This document shows, one piece after another, positions 52,876 to 62,164 of a stretch of DNA of 64,000 bases. The DNA is from Oxyruncus cristatus. Lineage: Eukaryota > Chordata > Aves > Passeriformes > Cotingidae. Position 1 is the stretch's first letter. Every line of letters starts with the position of its first letter. The DNA lies in contig VXAY01000723.1 in the NCBI GenBank assembly GCA_013399855.1, positions 200,032 to 264,031 of the forward strand, in the 5' to 3' direction. The notes under the pieces are model-generated. The model saw only the letters and a list, made by a program, of their open reading frames with translations, was not told where the DNA came from and did no database searches. The position numbers and the translations under genes are program-made.

Positions 52876-53310
52876 AACGCTTAAGGGACACGTCACCCCC
52901 CGCTTCTCCGGCTCGAGCAACTCTGGTTCAAGAACAGCGGGGCCGGGGTGCCCAAAAAGGGCCGGGGCTGGTATAGTTTGGTGAGGAAACTTTCTCCTCC
53001 CGACTGGGGCTGGTTGGGGTGACGGTGATCCCGTCCCCCCGCCGCAGTCCCGAGCCGCCGGTCGGACGGGACCCCGGGGAAGCGCTCTGCCACTGCAGTC
53101 CCACGGGGGGCTCGGGGCGCAGGGCTGCGGGGGCAAAGCGCTGTGTCTGGGGAGGGGGGCTGCCGGAGCGGAGCGAGGAGCCCTCGCTCTTTTGGTTCCT
53201 TTCCAAGCATTTTTTAGCGGAGGAAGGATGTAATAACATGCCACGGGCAATAAATCATAGGCTAGCTACTCCCCCTGGCTCCCCTCCCCCTGCCCGGCGG
53301 TCCCGGCCCC

Positions 53311-53329
53311 TCTATAGCGGGAGGGGCGG
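53311..53329 (+). promoter_or_regulatory. CXCL12: CXCL12 core promoter: TATA-like element and GC box
   Basis: TCTATAG at 53311-53317 is the only TATA-like element close upstream of the start codon, and a GC box (GGGGCGG) follows at about 53323-53329. Thirty bases downstream puts initiation near 53340, giving a leader of about 65 nt with no upstream ATG. The TATA match is weak and the setting is a CpG island, so dispersed initiation is equally possible. The start site is inferred. Confidence 0.5.
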
Positions 53330-53340
53330 AGGGGCCGTCA

Positions 53341-53405
53341 CCAGAGCGCCGCGACCGCCGGGACGAGCAGACCAGCGCCTGCCCGCGTCCGTCAGCCGCT
53401 CCAGC
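53341..53405 (+). other. CXCL12: Presumed CXCL12 5' UTR
   Basis: GC-rich leader between the inferred start site and the ATG, ending GTCAGCCGCTCCAGC. It contains no ATG, so no short upstream reading frame is expected if transcription begins here. The 5' boundary is uncertain. Confidence 0.45.
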
Positions 53406-53466
53406 ATGGACCTCCGCGCCCTGGCGCTGCTCGCCTTCGCCCTGGCCGTCATCTCCCTCTCGGAGG
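53406..53466 (+). CDS. CXCL12: CXCL12 coding exon 1 (signal peptide)
   Basis: This exon encodes residues 1-20 and the first base of codon 21. The start ATG has A at -3 and G at +4, a strong Kozak context, and it is the start expected for CXCL12. The exon ends at 53466 and is followed by the donor GTAAGT at 53467 (phase 1). The frame is also open upstream of the ATG, but those codons look like GC-rich 5' leader and promoter rather than protein. The exon sits inside the CpG island, and its codons are almost all G/C-ending. Confidence 0.96.
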
Positions 53467-56400
53467 GTAAGTGAGCTGCGGGGCCGCGCCGCTCTCCTTG
53501 CCTGCTCGCCCCTGGCACCGCTCCTGCCGGCAGCCCGGCCAGGAGCGATGGTCCCGCGGAAATCCCCGCTCTTCCCCACTTTCCCCGCAGCCACCCCGCT
53601 CTCCCGGCTCGGGCTCCGGCCGCGGCTCAGATGTGCGCGTCTGGCGAGCCCGAGCGATGGCTGTGGTGAGTTGGAAGCAGGCAGGCTTCCATCCCTCCCT
53701 CCCCTCCATCCCTCCCTGGCTTTTTTCAAAAAGCTGGCCAAAGCGGTCCTCTCTGCCAAACCCGCCCCAGATTGAAATCGTCTGGGGTAAGACTTTCAGC
53801 AGCGTTCGGTCTGCAGGGAGGTGGTTTGGCTGCAAAATATACATATCGACTTTCCCTTTAGAAAAACCCAAGCCTTAAAGTTACAAGAAATTAGAAACAG
53901 GCGGTTGTTCGATTCCTTTTCTGTCCTCTGTCGTGATCTATCTTCCTTCAATCAGCGCAGAGCTGACCCAGAGCGGTCACTCGGCAGGAATTTACCGCAC
54001 CCCCGGCGCGGGTGCACGGGGAGGTTTCGGGGGGCTCAGGGATCTTCAGTGACGAGAGGTGTGGGGGATCGCGCGCTGGCGGCCGGCACTGCTTTTGCTC
54101 TCGAAGGCAGCGGCCCCCGCAGTCATCCTTCCCGCACCGCAGCGCCGTCTCACAGCCCGATCTCCCCACGCCAGTCCTCGCCGTCCCGCGCGTCGCCCCC
54201 GGAGCCCGGCCACAGCGGCAGCTTCCCGACTTGCTTGCCAGCTGCATTCCGTGGGAGCTGCCGGCTTCGGACAGCCCCGGAGACCGCGGCAACTCGTGCT
54301 TCTTGCCCCGCATCCCGCTGGGAGCCCTGTGCCCCGGGGCTCCGGGGGTCCCGGGACCGCGCGGGGTAGCCGCACTCCCCACGCGTGGAGGGGCGAGGGG
54401 CCTGCCTGCAAGCTCTGAGCATCTCCCGGACGCTCTTCCTGCTTCTACCTTCTCGCCTGGCAGAGATTTGCCACCTCTTGTCCGTTCATCGAAACCTCGC
54501 TGGCTGGGCGCCTTTTCAAACCTTCGCTCCCGTCCTATTCTCCCATTCTGGCGACCGAAACTTGGGTGTTCCCCACCCAGGGCGGCCGAGGATGCCCTCC
54601 GGTGCCCTCTTTGTTTAGCCTGAGAGAGTTAATTGCTCTCGAATATTTCCCCGATGTCTTTCCACAGTACTGTCCCGCAGCAGCCCCGTCCCGGTGGAAC
54701 GGGGAGGGCACTGTCCCGTAGAGACTCCAGCGAGCCGGCCCGGCCCAGGTGGGCTCCGGCCCGGCCCAGCCAGGTGGGCTCCGGCCCGCGCCGCGTTCGC
54801 CGAGATCCAGCACTCCGGTGCTGCGGACTGGGAGGCGAGCGGCACGGGGGACCACGGGTGACAGTGCCAGCCCCGGCCCCTCGCTGCCACCGTCACCCCT
54901 TGCTCCGGGGAGCGCTGCTGCAGGTCCCGAGAGGCTGGGGTGGCCGGTTCCTGGGGACCTGAGCGGGGTTTCCTCACCTCTGCAGGCGAGTGCAGGTCTG
55001 GAGGCATGGGAGCAGGGGATCGGTGGCCCGCAGAGCTGCCCGGCTGCACCTCGGTTCGCTCCCAGCGCGGCTGCACTCCCTTGCTGGCAGCGAGCGACAG
55101 CGGGTATCTTTATAGGGGATAAGCGTGTGGGGACATGGCTACCTGAGTAAGGAAACGACTTAAAAGAGCTGGAGAGAAACTAGCGTAAAGAAAGTGACCC
55201 CCACCGTCTTGCAGCGATAAGAGAGTTAAGGTTTTTTTGTCTGTTCCTTTGCATGTTGTGTAGTGCTCTCAGCCTTGATCCAGATGAAGGCTCCCAGGGC
55301 TACCTTGTACTGGAAGGCAGGTGAGCTCTGAATTCTTCCTAGTCACCTGGTAAAGCCCATCCCAGCTTCGCTTTCCAGGGAAATGGAACTGTTCTAGACT
55401 TGAAAAGTTACCATCCATCTCCTGATAATGACAAATGCATCCTAAACTGAACAGAAGTAAAACGATGCTTCCATCAAATGTTTTGTCTGTTCATGTCCAG
55501 CCTGCTTGCCTGGATATAGTTTCCCTCTCCATTCAAGCATCCAGAGCTTCCTAGCCCACACAGCAAGTTACTGATAGTAACTTTGCAGAAGAACAGGCAA
55601 CTCACTTCTTCCCTTACTGTCCAGTTTCAGTGTGGGTGAAGAAAAGCAGATCCCAATGGGGTGAAATAGATATCGTCCAATATTGACAAGTTGCCACTCT
55701 GTGAGAGGGTTTTGTGTGTGCTTTGTCTCTAGAAAGAACTTGCCTATAAAGGTGTTAGAAAGCAATAAGACTATTTATTATTTTTAAAAAGCCCAGACCC
55801 AAAAACCCTTCAAACTCTTCCAGTTGAGGCCAAAAGAGGTTCTTTTTGTATTTTCATCTAAGTAAAATTAGGCTGAAGGAATGACATTGAGATGTTTGAC
55901 TAGCATCTGGCTCGTCCGTAACTTCTGACTGTATTCTACCATTTTAACTAAATGTGCCAGACAGATAAAGGTCTCAAAAGCTTTATGTACCATCAGTTGC
56001 ATGAAAACTGATGTTTTTATCTAACAGAGCAGTTGACAGACTATATTAATTTGCCCCACTATGAGAATGGCTTCAGCTTGTGCTCAGTGTTGGTTAGACA
56101 TCACAGAACTCCCAGAGCATTAACAGTTGCAGTACACGTGTAGAATAATTAATCCGCTTAAAGGATTAATATGACCAATATGTTTCAAAATTCGAAATGA
56201 GATAAAGAATGTGTTTGTCAGCCTCAAAGTGAGACCAGAAATGTCTCCTTCCTAAATTATGGCCCCTCAAATGGCCCCTTCCCCCTCCTACTTTAGGAAG
56301 GTAGGGGTTCATGTCTCGAGAGATGCCACATTCACGAGTTTTCCCTGTTTTTCTGCTTTGAGAGCACAGTGAACCAAGGGGCAGTGGCAGGAGATACCGG

Positions 56401-59400
56401 TTCCCTCTTAGTAGTGCAGAGAGCTGACCTGGTCGGTGTCTGTGCTGGCGCTCCCTGGTGCTCAGTGCTTGTTGCTGATTGTCACCAAGCAAAGGGATTC
56501 TTGTGCTGGGAGGGATTTGTCACTGAACAGTGAATGCTAGGACTTCTCCTCCTTGCTGTGCTGGATGCCTTTTCTTGGGCAAGAAACAACTTCGGGACTT
56601 ACAGACATGCTAGTCATGGTTAAACTTTCTCTGCTCCAGATTTCAAGTGGTGTGGGATTGAAAATCCCGCCTCAAGTGTCAGAGAGGACAGGATTACATT
56701 ATCAAATCATAGATCTGAACAGTTCATCTCTTACATGTTGTTTAGGTTAAAGCTTGCTTAAAATTGGTTGGTACAAGCTTGCAGAGGCAGTGTCACTGCA
56801 GCTGTGCTGAGTGGTGTAGTACGTCTGTATTATTTCAGACTCCCTTTCAGATACAAGCTCACAGATATGTAGGTATCAGGCACAGATTTGCAGTGGAAAA
56901 TCCTAGTGTCTTCCTCACTCCCTTTCTTGTTAGCACTAGCCAGTCTAAGGCATGTTCTCGAAGTTCACCCTGTAGCCCTCCTTCCTCCTCCCCCTGGATG
57001 GGAGCTTCTCCTCCCTTTTATTAACTCCTAGGTGGGATCACTATTTGGACTGCCATAAAGCTGATAGAAAAGTCCTTCAATTTTCTTAATCCAGATTCTG
57101 GTGTGGATCTAGAGGAACTCTACTCCCACTCCCACTCTACTCCCCCAAATTTCTCTCATGTGGGATCTGATTCTGGCTCATCTCTTGGTAGAGGCACTTG
57201 GAAAAAAAGGGTTCCCTCCTGAGGACAGGAAAATGTCACTGTTGTCTGTGGTTGTGTGCTAGAGACAGGTATTGATAAATGTGCAGTGTATGTAGATCAG
57301 TTACCCTTTGAAAGCTGTCTCTTTTTTCACCTTCCTAGACAGCTGTTTAGAGATTCCAAGCCTTTCTCTGCTCTTTAGCTCCCCATCTGCCTTTAAGGGA
57401 ACTGGATTTGGATGCTGCAAGTACTCCTGTGTGGCTAAACAAACAGGGCCCCAGATTGCCGTGTGGTATCTCAAGCCCTGTCAGATACAGATCTGACCAT
57501 CTACAGCATGAGTTAGACCTCCACGGTTAGGTGTATGAATTTAAGTCCTCCCAGAGGCTGAAAACTGCTCCACTGGGAAATTGTTTAAAATCTTAGGCAT
57601 CTCCTCCCTGTGTTTGTATTTTATTGTGCTTGGAGCTTTGAAACTTACACTCAGAGTGAGGACCTCACTCATGTGCACTTAATTGCCAGTAATCAAGTTC
57701 TCCCATGGACAAATCGGGTAGCAGAGGCTGTGGTGGGCACCAGGCTGATTTTCTCAGTTCTGCATGCATATACATGGCTGATATTTAGTCGAGGGCGTTA
57801 AACTTAATTCTGTCCCTAGTGATGCCAGTGACAGAACTCTCCTCCTGTCTGGTGGCCCCTGAAGAGCGTATTGAGGGCACCCTGCCTGATAACTGTCTCC
57901 TCGATTGCCGTTACTTAGCCACAGGATGGAAATTCAATAGACCCAAACCGCTTGTAAAACCGCTTGGATCTCACATCTCTGAGCCGCACCTTCTTGTACT
58001 CCCAACCTCGGTTGGGAGTAAGAGCTGGCAGCAGTGCGGAAAGGTCAGCTGGGCCCTGGGAACGCCTGCAAAACCAGGGTTCTTCTGTAGCCAGTAAGTC
58101 CGCTGTGAAAAGCCTGCACCTGAGCCCAGCCGTTTTGATCTGAACTCTTTGGAATTCATCGCTTTCTTCTGGCTACCTTCTAATTTGGCCTCGGGTCAAA
58201 ATCGTTTGAGTAGAACAACACTGAGGACAAGTGCCCCCTCTTTTGGCCTTTATCTTGTCTAATTACCAGGAGCATCCCTGCACAATGGAGCGGCTCCTTG
58301 TTCTAATCTCTTCTACTTTACTCATCTCCATTTTCTTTCTCGCTTCTTTGTCTTCCAAAATCCCAGGCACCGTTATTGAAAGGCTGGGCATTGGGCTAAA
58401 GGGATTGTGCTCTGAGCTGTGAGCAAATGCTCTCCCAAAGTTACAGCTTTTCTACTGCTTTTTTTTTTTTTTTCCACCTGCATATTTGGAGGGAGTTCCT
58501 TTCTGTCGGCCCTGCTCTGTGTATCTGTGCTGCTGACGGGGGAGCAAGAGGGAGTAACGTGTCCTTTCCCTCCCTTTGTCTCACAGAGAAACCCGTCAGC
58601 CTGACTTACCGATGTCCCTGTCGATTCTACGAGAGCAACGTGGCAAGAGCCAACATTAAACACCTCAAAATCCTCTCCACACCTAACTGCTCACTTCAGA
58701 TTGTGTAAGTCTTTTTTTAGCTGGGTGCAAATCTCGGGTGTCAAAAAGAAGAGTCACAGAGCTGGTGCCTGCTCTGGTAGTTGCTTTTCAGTCTGTCTCA
58801 TCCCACGACTCTGAATTCATGTCTTCAGCCCATATGTCAGATAGAGCTGGCCTCTGCTTTACCCCAACTAAAGGAGCCCAGCTGGATGTTTCTCACCTGT
58901 GTTCTACCTCCGTGATCTCCCTGTGACTGTGTGATCCCATGTCCTGTTCCCCCCGTGGGTATGTGAGCAGCGATGTCAAGACAGGCTGTCCATTGCCTTC
59001 AATGTGGAGCTTCACACCTTGGGGTAAAGATTTGACAGTGGGGTCTGAGTCTTCTATGTTTCACTTCACCGTAGAGTGGAGCTAAACAACCAGAAGGAAT
59101 TCCTGTATTTCATGTATCCTCCACAGAAGGTACAGACTCTAAACATGTGATAACCTGATCTAGGAACATTTAACAGACAGTGACTGTCTCAGTAAATTCC
59201 AGCTGGAGAGAAATGATGGGTTCCCAAATGGAACCTCTTCATTTTTGCTGAAAAAAGAAACCCTGGTTTTCAGGAAAAATGGGGGAGGTTCTGTTTGTTT
59301 TTGTAGATTTGTGCGTTTGTATGTGTATGTGTGTCTTAGGAAAGGTTTTTTGGTTCATAGGTGACGCCTTCCTCCCCTCCCAAAATTCAAAATCTTTAGT

Positions 59401-62162
59401 AGAAAAGAAATAACATTCATCTTTTCATTGCACGAGAGCCTTACTACTATCAACTTCTCTTGACCTCTGTAAGAGGGTGTCAGTGATTAGATTTGATGTC
59501 TGTGCAGTTCCATTACTAGTTCGGTCTTTGACCCATGTGTCGAGCCCTTTCTCTTGCAACTCAAATGCTGTAAAAATCCATTTTTGTCATCCAAAACATT
59601 TCTTCACTCAGAAAACTGGTGTGGTTTGCATGAGATTTCTCAGGAATGTGCATGAGTGTGTACCCATTCATGAACCATTATTGATGATTTTTTTCTGTTT
59701 TAAACCCCTCTGGGTATATCATACACATTTTATCATGTGTGCTTCTGCCTTAGGATCTGATGGAGTACAGTGAGAAAAATGTAAGCCTCAGCTGAGAAAT
59801 AATTTCCTTTCACAAAAATGGCAAAACCAGCTGTGACTAACTGATCTCTACCTATAAACAATTTCAGAGGCAAGCATCCAAAATCCAAGAGTGCATGGAT
59901 TTGTGCTCTGGGACTGTCAGTGGATGTCATAAGGGTCCCAGTGCTAAGGCTTTGTAGAGGATTTTGGATTTTTTGGAGTAGTTTCAAGAAAATGACAGCA
60001 TTTAAGAGAGTATATCTCTTAATTAATGTAGGATTATAGTCAATAGAGATAGATAAGAGCATGAAATGCAGAAACAGAAACATCTCATTTTCTTGTCCAT
60101 TCCTGCCCCAAATGTGTTTGTCTGTGGTACACAGAACACATGAACCTATAGTTTACCATCTTTTTGTTACTTTAAAAAGTAAGGTACTTAAAAACCTCCC
60201 TCCAAATATCTTGAAACATCATGAGTTTGAACTAAGTCTTTATCAAAACAGGAGGTGAAATAGAATCAAAACTAACATATGAATTTCTCATCTTGATGGT
60301 TTTAAGCATTATACAGTGAAGGTGTAAATAAATAAAAAGCTACTGTTTTCAGGAATAGAGAATCTAAGTGATACATAGATACATATAGTTGCCAGGAAAT
60401 ATTTTGTGGTTTGGGTTTGGTTGTGGGGGTTTTTTGTTGGTTTTTTTTTTTTTGCACAAGTACATGCTCCTTTTTGGTTGAGGGGAATTGTACCCGAAAA
60501 AAAAGCCTTAAGAGCAGGCTTCTGTCTTTCATTCTATTGGAAGTCATCTCTCCAAATCCAGGGAACTCCTCTGTCAATGTGTACTTCTGCAAAGCCCACA
60601 CTGAATTCCTTGGTTTTCGTGTAGGGAAATAAGCATTTTTAGCATGCAATTAAACACCTAAACCAGTCCAAATTAAACACTCCATAGAGTTGCCTACATC
60701 TCTTCTGTGACTGCACAGGGAGCAGGGGCTGACAGGCTCAGATATAAATGTCTAAAGAAGTCAGTGTCTTAATATTAGGTGAGAGGTAACATTAGGTGAG
60801 AGGAATTGTGTTGTATGTGGCTGGAGACTGGTTACGTGTGCTTTTGATTCGATGTCCTGTGAGGCCAAGAATTCCCAGGCATTGCTAACATCAGCAAATC
60901 CATTCTTACACTCTGTTGGTATCACTTCACTGGAAATGCTCCAGCTTGGCACTGCTGTAAGGGAAATATGAATTAGGCCCATTCATCTCTTTATTGGCGC
61001 AGGGGTTGCAAAACGGATCTTCGATGTGTTTATGTTACAACTGTGTTGTTGCATAACTTCAGACCAAGGAGCCTTTTTGACCTGTTACTTCTTATGCCAT
61101 AGTTTTATATTCTGTGGACTTCATTTTATAAAGTGAGGAACATTTTGGCTCCCATCCAGAAAAATGTTTAAACAAGTACTGAACTTATTCATATGGGCAT
61201 TTCCGTAAAATTGCTGTTCTTTGCACTTTTCCATGGCAGGCAGGCTGTTTAAAGGGGAAATTTTTGAGCAGCTGGGGCAGAGGCAGGGTGCTGCAGGGAA
61301 GGCGGGAGATAATAGCACTCAAGAGGCCCTGAGATTCCTGGAGGGCAAGACCTGCTGGTGAAAAGCTATTTGTCCCGCTTCTGAATGAAAGATGCAGATA
61401 AGCACAAATTCAAGGCTGAATTCAAATTAGCTAAACAGTCTGGTGTGGATAGTGCAGCTTGGACATCCAGGAGAATCCCCTCAGGAAGTTTCTGCCTTTG
61501 TTTCAAGTGCTGAGTGAATACATGAGGGGAAACCTGTCTCTGGCACCATGGTACTTACAGTTGTCTTCCTGATTGCAACCTGTTAGTTCAGTCTTGTATA
61601 GTACAAAGAGCTATCAGGTGACCAGACCCTTTTTTTCAGAAAACCCAAGAGGTATGGTTTAATGTCTGTCCTCAAAACCTGTGAAATTTCAGTTTTGAGT
61701 TGAGTCCAAAAGCTGTTCTTAATCAACTCCTTACAAAAATTACGTAAATTTACCATGTCAGTATTTTCAAATGAAATTTTTCCTGTTGTTGGCACTGAAC
61801 AGCCCACGTATGAATTGGAAATCTTAGATTCAAATTCTGTATTCATCCCGCTCTCACATGATTGCCAGTACAGACCACAAGAGCCAGCATCAAAGGAGAC
61901 AGGTGGTACCAGTGCTTCCAAAACCACTGATATTTATAAAACATGTCTTGAGGATCGTTAACCAAGAGCAGCACTGGCACCCAAGGAAAATAAGGCACCC
62001 AGGGGTGGGTGGTGTGTGTGGGCTGAGGAGTGTTGCACATCAGACTCACTCTGACTTTTCTCTTTTGGCAGTGCAAGGCTCAAGAGCAACAGCAAGCAAG
62101 TGTGCATTGATCCCAAGTTAAAGTGGATCCAGGAATATCTGGAGAAGGCTTTAAACAAGTAA
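53406..62162 (+). CDS. CXCL12: CXCL12 (SDF-1) chemokine, alpha-type, 3 coding exons
   Basis: The coding sequence joins 53406-53466, 58587-58704 and 62072-62162 (270 nt, 89 residues plus stop). Seen: a hydrophobic signal peptide (about residues 1-21, ending SLSEE), then a mature chain starting [11 protein letters not shown], with Cys30-Pro-Cys32 as the CXC motif and further cysteines at 55 and 71 for the two chemokine disulfides. There is no ELR before the CXC. KHLK (45-48) is the basic heparan-sulfate-binding cluster, and [12 protein letters not shown] is the C-terminal helix. All junctions are GT-AG and keep frame, and length matches the alpha isoform. Known for the family: a secreted ligand of CXCR4 and ACKR3 that guides leukocytes, haematopoietic progenitors, primordial germ cells and neurons. 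No damaging change is visible, so the gene looks functional. Identification rests on near-identity to vertebrate CXCL12 over the whole chain. Confidence 0.97.
54737..54782 (+). repeat. GC-rich tandem pair in CXCL12 intron 1
   Basis: GGCCCGGCCCAGGTGGGCTC (+C) is followed by the same unit with a 4-bp insertion (AGCC), giving 21- and 25-bp copies. Confidence 0.85.
58459..58473 (+). repeat. T15 run near the exon 2 acceptor
   Basis: Fifteen T ending 113 bp before exon 2. It is too far upstream to be the polypyrimidine tract itself, which is the CT-rich stretch at about 58562-58582. Confidence 0.9.
58587..58704 (+). CDS. CXCL12: CXCL12 coding exon 2 (CXC motif and beta strands 1-2)
   Basis: This 118-nt exon completes codon 21 (G|AG, Glu) and encodes mature residues from [17 protein letters not shown] to the third cysteine (TPNCSLQIV). 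A pyrimidine-rich acceptor ending TCTCACAG precedes it, and the donor GTAAGT follows at 58705 (phase 2). The KPVSL N-terminus is the part that activates CXCR4, and RFYESN is the N-loop that docks to the receptor. Tyr at position 35 and Asn at 38 replace Phe and His of the human protein as I remember it. Confidence 0.96.
60405..60455 (+). repeat. T/G-rich low-complexity patch in intron 2
   Basis: GTGGTTTGGGTTTGGTTGTG followed by runs of T and G, similar in character to the tract at 11190-11325. Confidence 0.8.
60774..60803 (+). repeat. 17-bp-period tandem pair in intron 2
   Basis: ATTAGGTGAGAGG at 60774-60786 recurs at 60791-60803, separated by TAAC. Confidence 0.85.
62072..62162 (+). CDS. 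CXCL12: CXCL12 coding exon 3 (last strand and C-terminal helix, alpha stop)
   Basis: The acceptor TTTTGGCAG ends at 62071. The first base completes Val60, followed by [18 protein letters not shown], the fourth cysteine (Cys71) and the helix [11 protein letters not shown], then TAA at 62160-62162. The final AAG-TAA-GG also reads as a splice donor, GTAAGG, starting at 62159. Using it would remove the stop and let a further exon extend the C-terminus, as in mammalian beta and gamma isoforms. No such exon is recognisable before the window ends. Confidence 0.95.
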
Positions 62163-62164
62163 GG
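62159..62164 (+). promoter_or_regulatory. CXCL12: Alternative splice donor overlapping the alpha stop codon
   Basis: GTAAGG begins at the last base of Lys89 and contains the TAA stop. In mammals the same arrangement separates the alpha isoform (read through to the stop) from beta and gamma (spliced here). The donor matches consensus; its use in this species is inferred. Confidence 0.6.

Larger units (their letters stand above)
52740..55140. promoter_or_regulatory. CpG island over CXCL12 promoter, exon 1 and 5' intron 1
   Basis: G+C and CpG density rise sharply compared with the AT-rich flanks, with many CGCG, CCGG and GGGCGG words, strongest from about 53.0 to 55.1 kb. Within it are a 20-bp tandem pair (52835-52875), a CRE/HRE-like word (52889-52895), a G-quadruplex pattern (53105-53133) and the core promoter. 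Edges were judged by eye, and the density is uneven at the 5' end. Confidence 0.8.
53467..58586 (+). other. CXCL12: CXCL12 intron 1
   Basis: A 5,120-bp GT-AG phase-1 intron. Its first 1.6 kb is GC-rich and CpG-dense, continuing the promoter island. It includes an imperfect 21-25 bp GC-rich tandem pair at 54737-54782. The rest is ordinary AT-balanced DNA with a short CT-rich patch (57115-57147), a 24-bp near-palindrome (57997-58020) and a T15 run (58459-58473) about 110 bp before the acceptor. The open frames in the GC-rich part, on both strands, are explained by base composition; none resembles a known protein. Confidence 0.93.
58705..62071 (+). other. CXCL12: CXCL12 intron 2
   Basis: A 3,367-bp GT-AG phase-2 intron. 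It holds a T/G-rich low-complexity patch near 60405-60455 and a 17-bp-period tandem pair near 60774-60803 (ATTAGGTGAGAGG twice). No gene or recognisable mobile element was seen. Confidence 0.93.

Noticed and set aside
53262..53759. 165-codon minus-strand frame across CXCL12 exon 1
   Set aside because: It is Arg/Gly/Ala/Ser-rich, opposite the true exon and inside a CpG island where stop codons are rare. It is a composition shadow.
53821..54623. Long plus-strand frames (182 and 203 codons) in intron 1
   Set aside because: They overlap each other in different frames, are Pro/Arg/Ser-rich and match no protein. GC richness explains them.
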